This document shows positions 60,151 to 64,000 of a stretch of 64,000 bases of DNA, piece by piece (the stretch's first letter is position 1; each line of letters opens with the position of its first letter). Both the position numbers and the translations under genes were made by a program. The stretch covers positions 1-64,000 of the forward strand of contig CACASB010000001.1 in NCBI GenBank assembly GCA_902535155.1, written 5' to 3'. Under the pieces are notes generated by a model, which was not told where the DNA came from, did no database searches, and saw nothing but the letters and a program-made list of their open reading frames with translations. The DNA comes from an uncultured Pelagibacteraceae bacterium (GTDB lineage Bacteria > Pseudomonadota > Alphaproteobacteria > Pelagibacterales > Pelagibacteraceae).

Positions 60151-61685
60151 TGTCTAAAATGTCTAGTTTTTGAAAAAACTAATACAGTGTTTGTATTGTT
60201 TGCAAATTTTATAATTTCTTTGTCTCTTATTGACCCATAGGGCTGAATAATTGCTTTTACACCAGATTGCACAAGTGACTCAATTCCATCAACAAAAGGA
60301 AAAAAAGCATCTGAGGCAGCAACTAAATTCTCTGTGTTATGATTAAATTTTTTCATTTTATTTACTGCAATTTCACAACTATCTAATCTGCTAGGTTGCC
60401 CTGAACCAATACCCACCGTTGAATTATTATTTGTTAATACAATTGCATTAGATTTTACAAATCTACAAATATTAAAAGCGAAAATAAGGTCATTAAACAA
60501 TTTTTTATTAGGTTTTTTTTTTGATACAACCTTGAACATATTTTTATTAAAATTTTGATTATCAGAATTTTGTAAAATAAAGTTATTAGAAAGTGTATTC
60601 AAAACTATTTGATTCGAAATATGTTTTTGGTTATTTTTAATAATTCTTAAATTCTTTTTTTTTTTTAAAATTGACAAAGCTTTAATATCAAAATCGTTTG
60701 CAACTATAACTTCAAAAAATTTATTGCTTATCTCTTGAGCAGTTTCAGATTTAATTTTATAATTACAAATAATTACTCCACCAAAGGCACTTATCGGATC
60801 ACAATTAAAGGCCTGTTTAAAGCTAGAGAATTGATTTTTATCAATTGATACTCCCGATGGATTAGCATGCTTAATAATAGTTGTACCTACTCCTTTTGGT
60901 AAGCTATTTATAATATCAAGTCCGGAATAAATATCGTTATAATTATTGTAACTTAATTTCTTACCATTTAATTTTTCTAGCTGATTAACATCCCCCTCAG
61001 AGTAAAACGCTCCTGATTGATGTGGATTTTCTCCATATCTTAATTTGCTTAATAATTTACCATTTAATGTTATTTTATTTGGATACCTATTATCAACAAT
61101 TTTGTTAAAGTATTTTGAAATATTCGCATCGTAATAAGCTGTTTCATTAAAAGCCTCTTGTGATAATTTTTTTCTAAAATTAAGAGATGTTGAACCTTTA
61201 TAACTATTCATCTCGTGAATTAAATTATCTAATTGATAATTAGATGTTATTACAGCTACATCCTTAAAGTTTTTCGCTGCAGATCTTACTAATGCCGGAC
61301 CACCAATATCAATATTTTCAATCACCTTATTTTCATTCCTAGTGTTAAGAACAGTTTTTTCAAAAGGATAAAAATTAACAATCACAAGGTCTATATTTTT
61401 AAAATCTTGTTTTTTTATTTGATTTAAATGTTTTTTGTTATCTCTCTTAAAAAGTATCCCAGAGTGTATTTTTGGATGAAGAGTTTTTACCCTACCGTCT
61501 AAAATTTCCTGAAACCCTGTAAAATCACTTATTTCGATACATTTAAATTTGAGCTTTCTAATATATTTATAAGTTCCTCCAGAACTTAAAATTTCAACTT
61601 TAAATTTTCTAAGAGTTGGTAAAATTTTATTAAGTTCAGACTTGTCAGAAACTGATATGAGAGCTCTTGTTATTTTTCTGTTCAT
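60147..61685 (-). CDS. purH: Bifunctional AICAR transformylase/IMP cyclohydrolase
   Basis: RALISVSDKSEL, LSSGGTYKYI, LRYGENPHQSGAFY. Confidence 0.98.
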   Translation of the reverse strand: MNRKITRALISVSDKSELNKILPTLRKFKVEILSSGGTYKYIRKLKFKCIEISDFTGFQEILDGRVKTLHPKIHSGILFKRDNKKHLNQIKKQDFKNIDLVIVNFYPFEKTVLNTRNENKVIENIDIGGPALVRSAAKNFKDVAVITSNYQLDNLIHEMNSYKGSTSLNFRKKLSQEAFNETAYYDANISKYFNKIVDNRYPNKITLNGKLLSKLRYGENPHQSGAFYSEGDVNQLEKLNGKKLSYNNYNDIYSGLDIINSLPKGVGTTIIKHANPSGVSIDKNQFSSFKQAFNCDPISAFGGVIICNYKIKSETAQEISNKFFEVIVANDFDIKALSILKKKKNLRIIKNNQKHISNQIVLNTLSNNFILQNSDNQNFNKNMFKVVSKKKPNKKLFNDLIFAFNICRFVKSNAIVLTNNNSTVGIGSGQPSRLDSCEIAVNKMKKFNHNTENLVAASDAFFPFVDGIESLVQSGVKAIIQPYGSIRDKEIIKFANNTNTVLVFSKTRHFRH

Positions 61686-63307
61686 ATTTTTCTAATTTCC
61701 CATTTTATTTTTTCTTCTTCACCTGTGATTTCTCCATGTACATAAATATTTTTATTTTCGGCGTAGGAGTCTTTTTTGCCGAAATATAACCCTGTTTCAA
61801 TGCCAAAATTGCTATGATTACAAGAGAATCTCCATCCAGATTTTTTTAGTTGTAATAAAATAGACTGCTTGTCTTGAGTCTTTATTGCATTTGTGCTTGG
61901 CAGTAAATGAAATCTTATGTCAAAACAAACTTTTTGAAATTTTTTTTTGCTAATGATTATATCTTCTCCTATATATTTAAATTCTTTTGGAAAAAATTTA
62001 ATACTTCTTTGATGAAGAATACCGTATTCTTTAAAATAACCGTCATGTATTCCTTGCATTTCCCAAATTTCGTCGTCATGAAAAATTTTTTTGTTTGTTA
62101 CTTTCACATTATTTTCCAAAGAAAAGTAACCCAATTTATCTTTTTTAAATTTACACGAAGATCTGTCATCAATTGAGAGGGTAGAGTGTGCTGCTGTTGA
62201 TTTAGATAAAATATTTAATTTATGATTATACTTTTGAAAGTACCCGCAATTAGTGATTACTTTTTCTTTATCGTGAAAAATCTCAAAAGATAAGGCGCCA
62301 GATTGATAATCAGCAGAATATTTCTTATCTGGTGTTGGTCCAAAATCAATTATAATCTTATCTTTTTTATTTTTAATAATTGAATAACCTCCAACACTAT
62401 TAAATTTGTTCTTAAATTTATAACCATGTTCTTTTATATATTTTTTAAATTCAGTGGTATCTAAATTATGGTTGCCATTAAATAAAAAAGTACCATCGTT
62501 TTCTTCAAAATAAAAATTAAAGGATTGGCCGAGATAGAATATAATTTCATTTAAATATTCTGGAATATCAGTATTAGAGTCTCTTAGTAATTCTCTTATT
62601 AAAACAAAATACTTTAAATAAAAAATTATCTGTCTTGGGTTTCTAGATTTTGGAAAGCCATCATTATCGAAAATTGTATTAATTATTTTTTTTAGTAATT
62701 GAAATCCAATGCTTAAGTATTGCATCTGATGTTTAAAACATAAACCACCCATAATGATAGCAGAACATCCAATCATTTTGTCGTTTACAAGTTCAGTATT
62801 TTTTATTTCATTAATTAAATGATTTAATTGTTTTTTTATAATTTTTGTAAAATTTATTTTAAAATTTTCATTACCTTCATGATAAAAGTAGTTGCTATTT
62901 GCTATCCAAGAAATAACTCTTTTTGAAAGTGTATCTAGTTCCCAACTTTTAGAACTGTAATTATGATTAAAATTTGCCCAATTAGATATCACAGATCTAG
63001 TAACTTTTTTCGAGGACTTTAAATCGATAGTGAATAACCAAAAAAAACTATGAAGTTTTTTAAAGTCTTTTTCTGACAAATTTTGATTTTCCCAGATACT
63101 TTCTATATTGTAATTCTCAATCCTATTTTTCCGGTCTTTAACTTTCATTATACAATCAAATATCTTAAGGTGTGGAATATACTCAAAACCACCATTAAAA
63201 ACTTTTGAAATTTTATTATTATAAATACTTGAGTTTAAGTAAATTTTTCTAATTTGTTTCGCAATATATAAAAAAGGATTATTTATAGAATTTTCTTTGT
63301 AACCCAT
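61682..63307 (-). CDS. Heparinase II/III-like protein
   Basis: KSWELDTLSKRVISWI, SVGGYSIIKNKKDKIIIDFGPTPDKKYSADYQSGALSFEIFH. Confidence 0.85.
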   Translation of the reverse strand: MGYKENSINNPFLYIAKQIRKIYLNSSIYNNKISKVFNGGFEYIPHLKIFDCIMKVKDRKNRIENYNIESIWENQNLSEKDFKKLHSFFWLFTIDLKSSKKVTRSVISNWANFNHNYSSKSWELDTLSKRVISWIANSNYFYHEGNENFKINFTKIIKKQLNHLINEIKNTELVNDKMIGCSAIIMGGLCFKHQMQYLSIGFQLLKKIINTIFDNDGFPKSRNPRQIIFYLKYFVLIRELLRDSNTDIPEYLNEIIFYLGQSFNFYFEENDGTFLFNGNHNLDTTEFKKYIKEHGYKFKNKFNSVGGYSIIKNKKDKIIIDFGPTPDKKYSADYQSGALSFEIFHDKEKVITNCGYFQKYNHKLNILSKSTAAHSTLSIDDRSSCKFKKDKLGYFSLENNVKVTNKKIFHDDEIWEMQGIHDGYFKEYGILHQRSIKFFPKEFKYIGEDIIISKKKFQKVCFDIRFHLLPSTNAIKTQDKQSILLQLKKSGWRFSCNHSNFGIETGLYFGKKDSYAENKNIYVHGEITGEEEKIKWEIRKI

Positions 63308-63314
63308 GCAATGT

Positions 63315-63974
63315 CTAAATAGTTTTTAAAAAATTTATGTTTTTCTTTATGTCTCCATTATTCTCTTTGAAAATTGTTGTGCCTGAAACTAATACATTTG
63401 CTCCAGCTTCAAGAACTTCTTTAAAATTTGAGAAATTTATTCCACCATCAACTTCAATATCAAATTTGAAACTGTTCTGATCTTTAATTTCACTTATTCT
63501 TTTAATTTTTTTTAGAACATCTTTAATAAATTTTTGACCTCCAAATCCCGGAAAAACACTCATTACTAAAACTAAGTCAATTTGATCTAGATATTTTTCT
63601 ATTAATTCAATTTTTGTGTCTGGATTTAAAGATAAACCTACTTTTTTTTTATATTTTTTTATCTCATCAATCGACTCTTGCAATGAAGTGGTTGCTTCTG
63701 GATGTATTGTAATTATATCAGCACCACTTTCTGCATAATCTTTTATATATTTGTGCACAGGTTTAATCATCAAATGTACATCAAAAGGAATGTTAGTATA
63801 TTTCCTTAAAGCTTTTATAACTGGAGGACCTATAGTTAGATTTGGTACAAAGTGACCATCCATAACATCTACATGGATCATATCAGCTCCACTACTCTCT
63901 AAATTTTTGATTTCTTGACCAAGCTTGCTAAAATCGGCAGATAAAATAGAGGGTGATATTTTTATTTTTTTCAT
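63315..63974 (-). CDS. rpe: Ribulose-phosphate 3-epimerase
   Basis: ISPSILSADFSKLGQEI, HVDVMDGHFVPNLTIGP. Confidence 0.98.
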   Translation of the reverse strand: MKKIKISPSILSADFSKLGQEIKNLESSGADMIHVDVMDGHFVPNLTIGPPVIKALRKYTNIPFDVHLMIKPVHKYIKDYAESGADIITIHPEATTSLQESIDEIKKYKKKVGLSLNPDTKIELIEKYLDQIDLVLVMSVFPGFGGQKFIKDVLKKIKRISEIKDQNSFKFDIEVDGGINFSNFKEVLEAGANVLVSGTTIFKENNGDIKKNINFLKTI

Positions 63975-64000
63975 TAATACTTATTTATTAGTATCAATTT

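Noticed and set aside
61682-63307. Heparinase II/III-like gene as a polysaccharide-degradation system
   Set aside because: To my knowledge such a gene commonly sits beside purH in alphaproteobacteria; no transporter, sulfatase or PUL partners nearby
1-64000. CRISPR arrays, prophage, IS elements, toxin-antitoxin or restriction systems
   Set aside because: No regularly spaced repeats, integrase, transposase, phage structural or R-M protein motifs recognised on reading the ORFs

Overview
The window is a gene-dense, very AT-rich alphaproteobacterial chromosome segment. Protein style and gene order look like the SAR11 / Pelagibacter lineage; this is recognition, not a database search. Most of it is housekeeping: nfuA-like/trpS/murJ, maeB, rsmI/lpoA-like, rdgB, grpE-dnaK-dnaJ, dapB-nth, a porin, leuS-lptE-holA, parB-parA-rsmG-mnmG-mnmE-rho-hemJ-hemH-hemE, ppsR-maf-aroE-coaE-dnaQ, secB-fxsA, hslUV, hisBHAFE, lolA-ftsK, purH, rpe and one tRNA-Gly(GCC). 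A small surface-polysaccharide-type islet lies at about 16.7-22.1 kb. Main points for follow-up: (1) a predicted replication origin in the hemE/ppsR gap, with a parS site inside rsmG about 7 kb away; (2) ftsK split by a single-base frameshift in an A8 tract; (3) an unannotated 34-aa ORF with an ArfA-like KPKKGKGSFKRKK motif; (4) two near-consensus Fur boxes next to an unannotated 59-aa Cys-rich mini-protein, one overlapping the ORF-track start of dapB; (5) a GC-rich hairpin whose G-U wobbles favour the + strand RNA; (6) a rho-independent terminator inside the thiE-like 3' coding end; (7) other unlisted mini-ORFs. No CRISPR, prophage, transposon or rRNA was seen.
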